Assembly: GCF_003797185.1 (NCBI RefSeq)
Contig: NZ_RKMH01000004.1
Span: 1 to 64,000 of the forward strand
Length of the DNA stretch: 64,000 nt
Direction: 5' to 3'
Source of the DNA: Gordonia oryzae
GTDB taxonomy: Bacteria > Actinomycetota > Actinomycetes > Mycobacteriales > Mycobacteriaceae
The first letter of the stretch is position 1. Every line of letters starts with the position of its first letter. The notes under the pieces are model-generated. The model ran no database searches. It saw only the letters and a list, made by a program, of their open reading frames with translations, and was not told the origin of the DNA. Shown in pieces: positions 1 through 6,760 of this stretch. The position numbers and the translations under genes are program-made.

Positions 1-248
1 CACAAACCAGGAAAGCAAACCTGACAAAAACAAACCAAAAAACTGGCACAAAAAACTGCACACCACACCCCACAAAATAGAGCGCAATGCACAAACTCCA
101 ATGCCACAAAAAATGGCACCAAACAATCCACCAATACACTATCGAGTTCTCAAAGAACACACACCCACCAACACCACCCACACAAGAGGCAGAATCCGAT
201 GAGTTGTTCTATTTCCGAAATGTTAACCCCTTCCGGAGCAACTCTTCC
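1..248 (-). other. rRNA operon leader region
   Basis: Read on the minus strand, this A/C-rich stretch becomes a T/G-rich leader. It contains an element at 139-161 whose reverse complement carries TTCTTTGAGAACTCGATAG, closely resembling the antitermination (boxA-type) leader sequence found just upstream of 16S rRNA in mycobacteria and rhodococci. The remaining bases down to position 1 are T-rich on the minus strand, as actinobacterial rRNA leaders usually are just before the mature 16S end. The 16S gene itself would lie left of position 1 and is not in the window. The orientation means the rRNA operon would be transcribed away from oriC, in the direction of replication. The assignment rests on remembered leader motifs, not on a visible rRNA gene. 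Confidence 0.6.
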
Positions 249-277
249 AGAGTACCAGAACCTCACAGTACTCGCAA
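249..277 (-). promoter_or_regulatory. putative rRNA promoter
   Basis: On the minus strand a TTGCGA hexamer (272-277) and a TACTCT hexamer (249-254) are separated by exactly 17 bases, a sigma-A-like arrangement about 90 bases upstream of the antitermination element. It is the best-spaced promoter candidate I found in front of the leader. Mapped start sites would be needed for certainty, and further upstream promoters are likely because rRNA operons often have several. Confidence 0.4.
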
Positions 278-860
278 CACGCTGGTCGCGGCCGATCGGT
301 CATGGCAAACCCGGGACCTCATCCCGACACATGACTGTGCCCAGATCGAATTCTCGGGGCGGTCAACGACTACCCGGTTTCCACTCCCCTACCAAACTCC
401 TCACGGAGCCCTCCGGGGCGGCGCCGCGGCGCGCTGACTCCGACTAAGTTACGCACCACGGCCGGAAGTTCCAAATCGGCAGGTCAGGCGCCTCGCAGTG
501 CAACAGCTGGGACGTCATCAGGGTGGACGCAACGGCGATTCAGCGCTGTCACGTGCCACACGATTCGGTACGGACGTACCCGTCGTCCATCGGAGTGCCC
601 CTGTAATGCGGCGCTCGGAGGGATTCGGACCGATCACCCCCGTCGGCAGACAATTCTCCCCCAAGACGAGGGATCTCGTTGCGATTGGGTCGCAGTGGGG
701 CGCGGCGGGCGTCCCACGCGTTAGCGTATGACGACCAGCGTCCGGTTCGCCCGGATCCACTGGTCAACCGGGAGCAGTGTCGCCTCGAGACCGCGGGCCG
801 CTCTTGGTCATCATCTCGGTCGTGCGCGCGCGACCGAACATTCACAGAGAGGTGGACACC
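278..860. other. intergenic, no gene seen
   Basis: Short open frames occur on both strands here but none has a convincing start, recognisable motif or coding character. The region separates the leftward rRNA promoter from the rightward GlsB-like gene and probably holds further rRNA promoter elements and the promoter of the gene at 861. Confidence 0.5.
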
Positions 861-1133
861 ATGCTCTGGACCATCATCAGCGCAATCGTCGTCGGTCTGA
901 TCGTCGGCGCACTCGCGCGACTACTGATGCCGGGCAAGCAGGACATCGGGGTGATCATGACCATCGTTCTCGGCATCGTCGGGTCACTGGTCGGATCGTG
1001 GCTGACCTACCAGCTTGGCTATAACAACAGCAACGGGGGCTGGGAGGTCATCCCGTTCATCGTCGGCATCGTCGTGGCAATCGTGTTGATCGCCGGCTAC
1101 CTGGCGATCCGCGGGCGTGCCGTGCGGCAATAG
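861..1133 (+). CDS. GlsB/YeaQ/YmgE-family membrane protein
   Basis: This 90-residue protein is almost entirely membrane-embedded. It has three hydrophobic segments (about residues 2-21, 28-48 and 62-82), a short basic stretch ARLLMPGKQDIG after the first helix, and Gly-rich helices. That layout matches the transglycosylase-associated/GlsB/YeaQ family, small inner-membrane proteins often induced by general stress; their biochemical role is unknown. The ATG at 861 is chosen because GAGAGGTGG lies just upstream and the helix starts directly after it; an upstream in-frame start would add an unrelated hydrophilic stretch. It stands alone, followed by a terminator shared with the convergent DUF2853 gene. 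Confidence 0.85.
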   Translation: MLWTIISAIVVGLIVGALARLLMPGKQDIGVIMTIVLGIVGSLVGSWLTYQLGYNNSNGGWEVIPFIVGIVVAIVLIAGYLAIRGRAVRQ

Positions 1134-1180
1134 CTCCCACACACCCGTAGGCGTACACAGCGCAGGACGTCCGACAACAC

Positions 1181-1220
1181 AGATGACCGCGTCCGGCCGC
1201 TGAGGCCGACGCGGTCATCT
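1181..1220. terminator. bidirectional terminator
   Basis: A GC-rich inverted repeat (1181-1197 with 1204-1220, one bulged base) lies between the stop codons of two convergent genes and is followed by a short T-containing tract. It probably ends transcription from both sides. Confidence 0.7.
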
Positions 1221-1264
1221 GTCTTTCCCGAGGTGTTTGTCGTGGGCTGTTGCCCCACGCACAG

Positions 1265-1582
1265 CTACTTGAAGACGTCGAGCTTGCCGAACTTGTCGGC
1301 GAGCAGGTAGTACACCGCCAGGCGTGGATTGGACTTGCCGTCCTTCATGCCGGCCAGGACGTCGGTGATGGCCTTGTCGAGTTCGGCGTCGCTCTGGGTG
1401 AGTCCGAGCTTCTTCTTCAAGAAGTTCTCGCGGACCGTCTTGAGTTCCGCGGGGTCACTGGCCGAGACCAGCGCCGCGTCGCGATTGCGTAGCGCGAGGG
1501 CGTAGGTCGACGCCATCTTGTCGACCACCGCGGTATCGGCGTTCGGTGCGTAAGCGAGAACGGTGTCACGTGCATCGGACAT
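1265..1582 (-). CDS. DUF2853 family protein
   Basis: The product is a 105-residue soluble protein. The pattern NADTAVVDKMASTYALALRN, then RENFLKKKLGL near the middle and YYLLADKFGKL at the C-terminus, matches the DUF2853 family as I remember it; its members are small helical proteins of unknown function, usually 100-110 residues, so the length is normal. The start ATG at 1582 has a GGAGGCT-type ribosome site immediately upstream. It is a single gene, convergent with the membrane protein at 861, and upstream of it begins a stretch of decayed genes. No role can be inferred from its neighbours. Confidence 0.85.
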   Translation of the reverse strand: MSDARDTVLAYAPNADTAVVDKMASTYALALRNRDAALVSASDPAELKTVRENFLKKKLGLTQSDAELDKAITDVLAGMKDGKSNPRLAVYYLLADKFGKLDVFK

Positions 1583-1703
1583 CGGGAGCCTCCATTAGTT
1601 GATGTCGGACTTCTTCACGGCCGTGGGTCACGTTACGCGCGTGAGCGTCGCCGGGAGGCCGACTCCAAATGAATTCTCACCTGCGTGCTTCGCCTCGACG
1701 GTG

Positions 1704-1932
1704 ATGCAGTACGTCGGTACCTCCGGTTGGCAATACCGGGTTGGCGAGGACATTTCTCTCCGCGTCGAATCCCGGAGCGATAGTGGTTGGCATACTTCCC
1801 TTCCCAGCTCTGCACCGTCGAGGTCAACAACACCTTTTACCGACTGTTCGACAGCGCGACCTTCGAGTCGTGCCGCGGACGTCCATGCGCGCCCACGGCC
1901 GTCGTGGCCGCTCACATCGTCAGGTGAGGTGA
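1704..1932 (+). pseudogene. DUF72 N-terminal remnant
   Basis: The frame at 1704 begins MQYVGTSGWQYR, the hallmark start of DUF72 proteins. The homology then shifts one frame at about 1740 and continues as WRGHF..PRRIPE, a stop codon, WLAYFPSQLCTVEVNNTFYR and a short tail before it fades. So one frameshift, one nonsense codon and loss of the C-terminal two thirds can be seen. Intact DUF72 proteins (TIM-barrel fold, function not established) are about 240-280 residues. This is a dead fragment lying tail to tail with the histidine-phosphatase remnant. Confidence 0.75.
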
Positions 1933-1938
1933 TCGAAC

Positions 1939-2277
1939 TCAAAGACCGACAGGGTCTCCCGATATCCGTCGGGCTCGGCCGACGCGGATAGTCGTCAGGG
2001 GGGTGATGCCGCACTCCTTCCACCCGCGGTCCAGTTCGGCGGGTCGGCCTTCGATGACGACGTCATGTCCGAGCACCTCGCGCAGCTGTTCGGCGGTGTG
2101 CCAGGCGCGCCGCATGGAGCTGCTGACGATCGAGTGCACTGCGCCGTACCGTCCACCACCGTCGGATTGCGCCAGACGTTTGGCCTGCACTCACCCCTCA
2201 TCGGTGAGGTCCCGGTCGGCACCGGAATCGTCGATAAGATGAAGCGGATCGGCATGACGAATCAGCAACAGCTCCAC
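1939..2277 (-). pseudogene. histidine phosphatase pseudogene
   Basis: Starting at a GTG (2277-2275) the minus strand encodes VELLLIRHADP, with the RHxD catalytic motif of the histidine phosphatase (phosphoglycerate mutase-like) superfamily. It then reads SGADRDLTDEG followed by an in-frame TGA, and resumes in the same frame as VQAKRLAQ and a second conserved block, SSSMRRAWHTAEQLREVLG. The last visible similarity is near 1990 and the C-terminal half with the second catalytic histidine is gone. One point nonsense codon plus a 3' truncation mark it as a pseudogene. No neighbour suggests its former substrate. Confidence 0.7.
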
Positions 2278-2341
2278 GCAGGTCAGCTCACGCTCAGCAC
2301 AGAGGTGACGTTGCGCAGGGCCGCGACCGAACGCCAGTCGA

Positions 2342-2700
2342 TCACCGCCGTGCAGTTGCGACCACCTCCGTGCGGTTGCGACGAAGCAGCGCCAGGATCA
2401 AGGTGTTGACGACATCGTTGTCGGGGAGCACGTCGATGGCGGCCAAAATGATGTAGAGCCCGCTGGGCAACTGGATCTGGTAGTCGGCCACCGCTGTGGT
2501 CTCGTCGTATCCGTCGGACTTGCGCGAAAACTCCTCGAGTACCGACGGATCAACCGCATCTCGTGTGTTCTCCGCACCTCGAGGCCGGTGACCTGCCAGT
2601 CGATGATCACCGCACCGACGCCATCGGCGAGGCGCTCGAACACGATGTTGTCGACCCGCAGATGAAGACGTGGCCGAGCCCGAGTTGCGCGGCCTGCGCA
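2342..2700 (-). pseudogene. phosphotransferase remnant B
   Basis: The minus strand carries LHLRVDNIVFERLADGVG and AVIIDWQVTGL, resembling the HGDxxxxN and DW catalytic region of aminoglycoside-phosphotransferase/choline-kinase-like enzymes, although the catalytic HGD has degraded to HLR. After a frame change and an apparent deletion the C-terminal part continues as an open stretch containing DGYDETTAVADYQIQLP and DVLPDNDVVNTLILALLRRN before a normal stop. The N-terminal lobe is absent. It is the second of two neighbouring remnants of the same enzyme family, possibly an old tandem duplication. Confidence 0.55.
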
Positions 2701-2849
2701 ACTCATCGAGTGAGTCCGGAGGGTTGCTGACATATCCACCGAGGGTGCAGAAACCCAGTTGGTCGGGTGCCGACAGTTGCGTCCTCGAGCACCGCGGCTC
2801 CGGCGGCCTCGGACATGCGTCGCTCCCGAATTCGTTGCAGTCGAACGTA

Positions 2850-3290
2850 TGCGGTCGAGCGCACCGTGATCGCGGGCATGCACGAGGGCGTTGCGGGTCA
2901 TTGACACGAACAGGTGATCGCCCCGGTCGCTACGCGTGACGCCGCTGCGACCCCAACGACGAGATTCGGAAACGTGGCGATGGGGTAGTCGGCGAGCAGC
3001 CTGTCGAAGGGGTAGTCGGCGACGCCATGCGCCGGCAGTTCTTTGTGATAGACGTCGAGTAGATCGCGTTCGTGGGCGCGCTGTGTCGCGGTGACGAGCG
3101 CGCCGATGAAGTAGGCGACGTCGTCGATGCCCGGTCCGTAGATGACGGCCTACCAGTCCAATGCAGCAAGCATGCCGTCGCCATCGGCGGCGTCGAAGAG
3201 GACGTTGTTGGGTCGGAAGTCGCCGTGCTGCACGGTGAACGGGATGCGAGGGAAATCACGGCAGGTGGAATCATCCGGTCCCACCGGAGG
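2850..3290 (-). pseudogene. phosphotransferase remnant A
   Basis: The minus strand shows a good APH-type kinase core: TVQHGDFRPNNVLF (catalytic loop HGDxxxxN), LAALDW, then GPGIDDVAYFIGALV and a helical C-terminus ending near SMTRNALVHARDHGALDRI. An in-frame TAG (complement of 3150-3152) directly follows the conserved DW, where the family usually has Gln, so a single C-to-T change would explain it. The N-terminal nucleotide-binding lobe is missing because the fragment runs into the end of the PEP-utilising enzyme gene. It is decayed but looks younger than remnant B. Confidence 0.65.
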
Positions 3291-3323
3291 CGACTGACGG
3301 GACCGGACGAGTCAGGGGGGACG

Positions 3324-5057
3324 TCAGAGGAGGGTGACGGTACCCGCAGTACCGTCGACCTCGACCATCGCACCGTCGGTGATGCGTTTGGTGGCTTCGG
3401 TTGCCGAAACCACGCACGGAATCCCAAGCTCGCGGCTGACGATCGCGGCATGGGAGAACGGTGCACCCACGTCCACCACCACGGCCGCGGCCGCGACGAA
3501 CAGTGGGGTCCACGACGGGTCGGTGATGGGCGCGACGAGGATGTCACCGGGCTCGAGTGCCGAAGGATCATCAGGGCTGGTGATGACGCGCGCCCGACCC
3601 CGTGCGGTGCCCCCACACGCCGGGACACCGGCGATGCTCTCGCCCGGCGCGGCGACCGTCGCTGTGTGCGACGACCGCAACGGCCATTCGGTCACCGGCG
3701 TCGGGGTGCCGTCGACGACGAACGGTGGTGTGCGGTCGAAGAGATCAAGGTAGATGCGTTCGCGCTCGATGAGCGTGTCGCGATAAGCCGCCGGGTCGGC
3801 GATGAAGCCGTCGAGTTCATCGGCGAAGACCATGAAGACCTGGCGCGCATCGTCGATGACGTTCTTCGCAGCCGCACGACGGCCCAGTTCGAGTGCGGGT
3901 AGACGCAATTCGTGAATCAGCATCGCCGCCGTGGTCCGACCGCGTTCACGCCCGCGCATCCACAGGGCCGACGCGTTGAGCACGGCCTCGAACTGTGCCG
4001 AAGCCTCGGGGTCGGCGGCCAGCATCTCACCGATCGCGGCCGCGGCCGCGTCGCGCTGCGCACCACGATCGGCCGATTTGGTCTCCGGGGCCTCCGACGC
4101 GTCAACCCCGCGCATGCGGTCGATCGTGGCCAATGCCAGGTCCGGATCGACTCCCCAGGTCGTCGCCCGGATCTCCCACTCCGAGGGTCCGCGAAAGTCC
4201 CAGTCGGCCAGGAAGCGGTCGAGTTGTTCGGTAAAGGCCACGACGGCCGGCGACTGCGATTCCTTGAGCTTGGCATAGAGTCCCCGCGTGCCGGCATCGA
4301 AGAGCGCGGCGACCTCGAGATCGCCTGCGGCGCGACTCAATTCCCACATTCGCAGGGAGGGACCGGCGGAGTCGACATTGCCGAGCCCGGCCACCAGGGT
4401 CAGCGCCTGCTCGGGCTTGCCGACCGCCTCCGCGAGTTGAGCGATGGCACCGAGTCCGACACCGCTCTTCAGGCTGGCCTCGATGTGGTGTTTGAACAAT
4501 CGGCGCAGCAGGGTCTCGAAGGAGTTCATCCGCTCGACGAGCTCCGCATCGGTCATGGCGCTCAGGTCCGGTCGCGTGCGCCGGATCTCCTCCACCTCCG
4601 CCCGATCGGCGTCATAGGCGGCGAGATCCGTTGCACCCAAGACCTGTTCGGCCAGCCAGGCGCCGGCCTTGGCCTCGAACTCCGGGTTTTCGTCGAAGTC
4701 GCGCCGCTCGCTCTCGTACGAGGGGATGCCGGGCATGTCGCCGAAGTACTGCAGGTCGACGGCCTCGGCACTCATACCCGGGACACGGACCCCGAATAGG
4801 CGCATCAGCGACATGTTGATGTAGAGATAGCTACCGAACGCAGGCAAGATGTTGAAATCCACCTGGTTGTCGTAGAGATCGTGATCCCAGACGCCGCAGG
4901 CGACGAACGCGTCGCGCCAGCCCGGCTCGAGCGTGTGCTGGAATCCGAGGGACGCATTCAGCGGGGTGATCGGGTCGGGAAAAATCTCTCCGACATTAGC
5001 CCGCGAGTACAGCGGGTACAGCTTCGAGGTCTCGTCCATCAGGGGCCAGCTGTTCAT
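3324..5057 (-). CDS. PEP-utilising enzyme with phosphohistidine domain
   Basis: The 577-residue protein has a long N-terminal region (about 1-470) beginning with YSRANVGEIFPDPITPLNAS, a motif I know from the substrate-domain start of rifampicin-phosphotransferase/PEP-synthase-like proteins. It ends with a swivelling phosphohistidine domain (about 485-577) containing GAPFSHAAIVSRELGIPCVV, with the phospho-acceptor His at 536. No ATP-grasp domain is present, so it cannot use ATP alone. The PPDK-like protein encoded at 12019 has one and could be its partner. In phenylphosphate synthase, ATP-binding and His-domain subunits are likewise separate. It is divergent from surE, with two copies of a repeated operator-like element between them. 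The substrate is unknown. Confidence 0.8.
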   Translation of the reverse strand: MNSWPLMDETSKLYPLYSRANVGEIFPDPITPLNASLGFQHTLEPGWRDAFVACGVWDHDLYDNQVDFNILPAFGSYLYINMSLMRLFGVRVPGMSAEAVDLQYFGDMPGIPSYESERRDFDENPEFEAKAGAWLAEQVLGATDLAAYDADRAEVEEIRRTRPDLSAMTDAELVERMNSFETLLRRLFKHHIEASLKSGVGLGAIAQLAEAVGKPEQALTLVAGLGNVDSAGPSLRMWELSRAAGDLEVAALFDAGTRGLYAKLKESQSPAVVAFTEQLDRFLADWDFRGPSEWEIRATTWGVDPDLALATIDRMRGVDASEAPETKSADRGAQRDAAAAAIGEMLAADPEASAQFEAVLNASALWMRGRERGRTTAAMLIHELRLPALELGRRAAAKNVIDDARQVFMVFADELDGFIADPAAYRDTLIERERIYLDLFDRTPPFVVDGTPTPVTEWPLRSSHTATVAAPGESIAGVPACGGTARGRARVITSPDDPSALEPGDILVAPITDPSWTPLFVAAAAVVVDVGAPFSHAAIVSRELGIPCVVSATEATKRITDGAMVEVDGTAGTVTLL

Positions 5058-5128
5058 CCGTGGCGTCCTTCCCTGTCGTGTGTGATCGTCATGGCGTCGG
5101 GTGTCGAGGAATCGATTCGAGGTCCATT

Positions 5129-5146
5129 AGCGAATCAATAGTCACA
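5129..5146 (+). promoter_or_regulatory. operator-like element, copy 1
   Basis: AGCGAATCAATAGTCACA fits the shared pattern WGYGA-N6-AGTCRCA seen four times in this locus. It lies about 80 bases upstream of the start of the PEP-utilising enzyme gene. The bases to its right, together with its end, also form a perfect palindrome, AGTCACA-N6-TGTGACT (5140-5159). Confidence 0.6.
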
Positions 5147-5248
5147 TTATGGTGTGACTGACCTCACGCTGTCAATGGATTACCCGCCCGAGTTTCCCTC
5201 TGGTAGCGCGATGCATGCGATACCGCACCGGAGCAAACTAGACACTTA

Positions 5249-5266
5249 TGTGATTCGTCAGTCACA
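5249..5266 (+). promoter_or_regulatory. operator-like element, copy 2
   Basis: TGTGATTCGTCAGTCACA has perfect 5-bp inverted arms (TGTGA/TCACA) around 8 bases, centred about 48 bases before the surE start codon and 120 bases from copy 1. It belongs to the same four-member set and is a likely binding site for the locus regulator. Confidence 0.65.
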
Positions 5267-5305
5267 CTTACGGGATCGAGACGCGACGGACGAACGGAGA
5301 TCGCG

Positions 5306-6085
5306 ATGCGGATTCTGGTGACCAACGACGACGGCTACGACGCACCCGGGCTGAATGCCGCGGCGTCGGCCCTGATCGAGGCAGGTCACGAGGTGATCGT
5401 GGCTGCGCCGCTCACCGAACGCAGCGGAAGTGGCAGTTCGCTCGGCAGCATCGAGGACGGCGCTCACATCCCGGTGCTGTCCACGTCATTGCCGGGGCTG
5501 GGCGCAACGCCGGTTTATGCCTTCGACTGTCCGCCTGCGCTCGCCGTGGTCGCCTGCTGCGCCGGAAGCTACGGCCGGGCACCCGATCTCGTGGTCAGCG
5601 GCATCAATCCGGGCCACAACACCGGTCGGTCAATCCTGTTCTCCTCGACCGTCGGTGCCGTCCTGGCGGCTCGTGTGGCGGGCATCAGCGGACTCGCGGT
5701 CAGTTGCGGGTTCCCGCCGGCGCATCGCTTCGACACCGCCGCGACGGTGATCACCCGCCTCGTTGAGTGGATGACGGCATCGGGGGCACCGCGAATGTCG
5801 TTGAATGTCAACGTGCCCGACGTCGACTACGCCGACCTGGGCGGTATTCGGATCACCGGCCTGGCCGCCCGTAGCATGTTCAGCATCCGCATGTCGCCGA
5901 CCGAGAGTGGGCTGATCCTGCATCGCGAGGAACGCTCACGGGGCTTCACCGAGGGCACCGACAGCGCCGCCGTCGCGGCGGGATTTGTGTCGGTGACCGC
6001 GCTGAGCGGTGTCGGCGACGAGAACGAAACCCTCGAGCTCGGCTCCCGACACGACGAGATCCTGGGCGCCCTCGAAAGGCTGTGA
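5306..6085 (+). CDS. surE: SurE-family 5'/3'-nucleotidase (phosphatase)
   Basis: The 259-residue protein starts MRILVTNDDG (metal ligands Asp8 and Asp9), has the conserved Ser40 in ERSGSGSS and SGINPGHNTG with the metal-ligand Asn101, and contains a typical SSTVGAVLAARVAG helix. These are the signature elements of SurE, a metal-dependent phosphohydrolase acting on nucleoside monophosphates and, in some bacteria, other phosphate esters and polyphosphate. The length matches the family. Housekeeping surE is often found with pcm or nlpD; here it instead faces a PEP-utilising enzyme across a shared regulatory region, which suggests it may act on a phosphorylated intermediate of the local pathway. 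That is inference. A hairpin terminator overlaps its stop codon. Confidence 0.85.
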   Translation: MRILVTNDDGYDAPGLNAAASALIEAGHEVIVAAPLTERSGSGSSLGSIEDGAHIPVLSTSLPGLGATPVYAFDCPPALAVVACCAGSYGRAPDLVVSGINPGHNTGRSILFSSTVGAVLAARVAGISGLAVSCGFPPAHRFDTAATVITRLVEWMTASGAPRMSLNVNVPDVDYADLGGIRITGLAARSMFSIRMSPTESGLILHREERSRGFTEGTDSAAVAAGFVSVTALSGVGDENETLELGSRHDEILGALERL

Positions 6086-6107
6086 GTCAACGCCTTTCGA
6101 GGGTGCC
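6065..6107. terminator. terminator overlapping the surE stop codon
   Basis: A 15-base inverted repeat with one mismatch (6065-6079 with 6093-6107) folds across the last codons and stop codon of surE, just before the end of the convergent gene at 6122. It can serve both strands. Its position inside the coding end is compact but not rare. Confidence 0.65.
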
Positions 6108-6121
6108 GGCCCTGGTTTGGG

Positions 6122-6760
6122 TCACTCCTCGTCTGCGGCCTCGCGTTCGCGGCCCGTCGTCAGCAGCAGGTCCTGATGCAGTTCCATCCAGATGTCGTGG
6201 TAGCTGTCGTACATCGGCCGGGCGAAGGCCGCCGAATCACCCCCACGAACCTTCTTCAGGGCTGCCTCGAGCCGCCCGGCGTAGCGATACAGGCGGGGCG
6301 CAGCCGTGTCGGCGGGAGCGAGGGCGGCGGCGACGCGCTCGTGAATCCCGCACAGCTCGTCGATAACCCCGGCATCATAGGCGGCATCGGAATGATCGTT
6401 CGGCGACCCGTCGGCGGTCATCTGCCATGCGGCACAGACCTTCTTGAAGTCGGAGTTGATCGGTAGGAACTTCTCGTAGATGCCGAGGACCTGGGCCAGG
6501 ACGGCATCGTCGAGGGCGGCCTCCGCGGAGCGCCGGTCGTACTCGGAGCGTCCGGCCGGGGTGATCATGGTGCCGCTCATCCGCGGAGTATCCCGACGGA
6601 TCGCCCACCCGTTTTCCACGACGCGGGCGAGCGCCGTGGCACGCGTGGCGTCGTCGAGTCCGGTCATGTCACCCAGGACGGTGTCCGAGGCAAGGCCTTT
6701 GACCTTCAGGGCATGCAGGATCTCGACGACAGCGGGGTCGGTGACATTGAGAGTGCTCAT
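6122..6760 (-). CDS. winged-helix protein associated with PEP/PPDK-like genes
   Basis: The 212-residue protein has an N-terminal winged-helix-like region (about 5-75: EILHALKVKGLASDTVLGDM, then a basic wing and the phrase MITPAGRSEYD). A helical C-terminal domain follows, with FLPINSDFKKVCAAWQM, PNDHSDAAYDAGVIDELCGI and SYHDIWMELHQDLLL. I recall similar actinobacterial proteins, generally labelled DNA-binding or MarR-like, beside PEP-utilising or PPDK-like genes, but cannot confirm this here. Its start overlaps the stop of the acyl-CoA synthetase gene by 4 bases (ATGA), so the two are translationally coupled. It could be a local regulator or an accessory factor of the dikinase. Confidence 0.6.
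   Translation of the reverse strand: MSTLNVTDPAVVEILHALKVKGLASDTVLGDMTGLDDATRATALARVVENGWAIRRDTPRMSGTMITPAGRSEYDRRSAEAALDDAVLAQVLGIYEKFLPINSDFKKVCAAWQMTADGSPNDHSDAAYDAGVIDELCGIHERVAAALAPADTAAPRLYRYAGRLEAALKKVRGGDSAAFARPMYDSYHDIWMELHQDLLLTTGREREAADEE

Noticed and set aside
333..366. Second rRNA promoter with TTGACC on the minus strand
   Set aside because: No acceptable -10 hexamer lies 16-19 bases downstream of it.
3912..4799. Long plus-strand open frame opposite the PEP-utilising enzyme
   Set aside because: Arg/Gly-rich composition with no motif; a by-product of high GC in the real gene on the minus strand.
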